Source of the DNA: an uncultured Collinsella sp. | GTDB lineage: Bacteria > Actinomycetota > Coriobacteriia > Coriobacteriales > Coriobacteriaceae | DNA length: 6,030 nt | Assembly: GCA_900546455.1 (NCBI GenBank) | Contig: URCS01000093.1 | Location: 1-6,030 of the forward strand | Direction: 5' to 3' | In this document: positions 5,502 through 6,030 of the stretch, piece after piece | How positions within the stretch are numbered: position 1 is the first letter of the stretch | Layout: the number at the start of each line of letters is the position of its first letter | Program-made: the position numbers and the translations under genes | The notes under the pieces: model-generated | The model's input: the letters and a program-made list of their open reading frames with translations, nothing else | Databases searched by the model: none | Told to the model about the DNA's origin: nothing

Positions 5502-5548
5502 CGCGAGCGTGGCGGCTCGGGTCGCCGGCATAACTTCTCGACGCAAAA

Positions 5549-5585
5549 GGGGCGGAGATGCATGTACCTGCTGCATCTCCGCCCC
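5549..5585. terminator. Bidirectional intrinsic terminator between convergent genes
   Basis: GGGGCGGAGATGCA (5549-5562) and TGCATCTCCGCCCC (5572-5585) pair perfectly over 14 bp with a 9-base loop. On the plus strand CTGTTTGTTG follows, a weak U-rich tract; on the minus strand TTTTGCG follows. It sits between the stops of the second phosphatase (5501) and the DUF1015-like gene (5631) and probably serves both. Confidence 0.85.
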
Positions 5586-5630
5586 CTGTTTGTTGAGCTG
5601 CCGATTTTTGTGCTGCGCGGTCTGGTCTTG

Positions 5631-6030
5631 CTAGAACCGCGCGACTTGGTGCGTGAGCAGACCCGTCGGAACCTGCGGTGCGCCGCCGCTGACCTGCGCA
5701 GCGGGGAAGAGCGCGGCAACGGTAAAGTTGAACGGCTCCTTGCCGGTGTACGTTCCGGCGGAACGGGCCTCATCGGCCAGGAGCTGTGATACCCCGACTA
5801 GTGCGCCAGCGTAGGCAGGGTCGTCGGCCAGTACCGGCTCCGGCGCCTGGTCGAGCATGGCACGGATGGCGCCGACGGCGTCCTCGCGCTTAACCTCCCA
5901 CACGCGGTGTGTAATGCCCGCAGGATCGGTGACGGCGTAGAGCGAGGCGCCCTCTTTGGCGGCGCCCAGGATGATATCCATGACGGGCGAGGCCTCGTAG
6001 GCGAGCGTTACGGGACGGGGCTGTACCTTG
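5631..6030 (-). CDS. Divergent DUF1015-like protein, C-terminal part only
   Basis: The frame is open from the right edge to a TAG at 5633-5631, giving 132 visible residues; the start lies outside the window. An internal Met at 5981 is not the start, since the frame continues upstream with conserved-looking sequence ('RPVTLAYEASPVMDIIL'). 'DPAGITHRVWEV' at visible residues 35-46 matches the DUF1015 segment 'D-x-x-G-x-x-H-R-x-W-x-V', and 'EPFNFTVAALFPAAQV' at 98-113 matches the later 'EPYNFFLAxLFPxxQL' block. Between them the family's 'YIADGHHRYETA' signature should appear, but here it reads 'VLADDPAYAGAL' (66-77). The protein also stops about 20 residues after the second block, where I recall family members continuing much further. 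The family has no established function. The divergence may mean a changed or lost activity. Family assignment is from memory of motifs, so it is moderate. Confidence 0.6.
   Translation of the reverse strand, partial: KVQPRPVTLAYEASPVMDIILGAAKEGASLYAVTDPAGITHRVWEVKREDAVGAIRAMLDQAPEPVLADDPAYAGALVGVSQLLADEARSAGTYTGKEPFNFTVAALFPAAQVSGGAPQVPTGLLTHQVARF

Overview
This is a GC-rich window (roughly 60% by eye) with tightly packed genes on both strands. Its codon use, clear AGGAG-type ribosome binding sites and gene families look like a gut Actinomycetota of the class Coriobacteriia, most likely Collinsella or a close relative. That assignment is from general resemblance, not from a marker gene, and is moderate at best. 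There is no rRNA, tRNA, CRISPR array, insertion sequence or phage gene. The genes look like an ordinary chromosomal region.

Layout, left to right. (1) Positions 1-809, minus strand: the N-terminal 269 codons of a DEDDh (DnaQ-like) 3'-5' exonuclease that runs off the left edge. (2) Positions 810-980: a divergent promoter region with two elaborate inverted repeats built from the same half-site, overlapping a good promoter. (3) Positions 981-2063, plus strand: a membrane permease of the 10-TM heavy-metal/putative manganese exporter family with a His/Cys/acid-rich central loop. (4) Positions 2064-2230: two strong hairpin terminators between convergent genes. (5) Positions 3316-2231, minus strand: a two-gene operon, an HdeD/DUF308-type six-helix membrane protein followed with zero spacing by a YaiI/YqxD (DUF188) protein. 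(6) Positions 3317-3551: a divergent intergenic region with a 19-bp DtxR/IdeR-like box. (7) Positions 3552-5501, plus strand: a nitroreductase-family flavoprotein, then, after a REP-like palindrome, two tandem histidine-phosphatase paralogues. (8) Positions 5549-5585: a bidirectional terminator. (9) Positions 6030-5631, minus strand: the C-terminal 132 codons of what looks like a divergent DUF1015 protein lacking the family's ADGHHR signature.

No single pathway joins these genes. The one possible common thread is metal homeostasis. A probable metal exporter sits behind an operator-like repeat cluster, and a nitroreductase sits behind an iron-box-like palindrome. Both regulatory readings are inferences from sequence symmetry. 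I see no convincing undescribed multi-gene system. The most useful leads are the two candidate operators, the REP-like palindrome and the two proteins with altered signature motifs (exonuclease and DUF1015-like).
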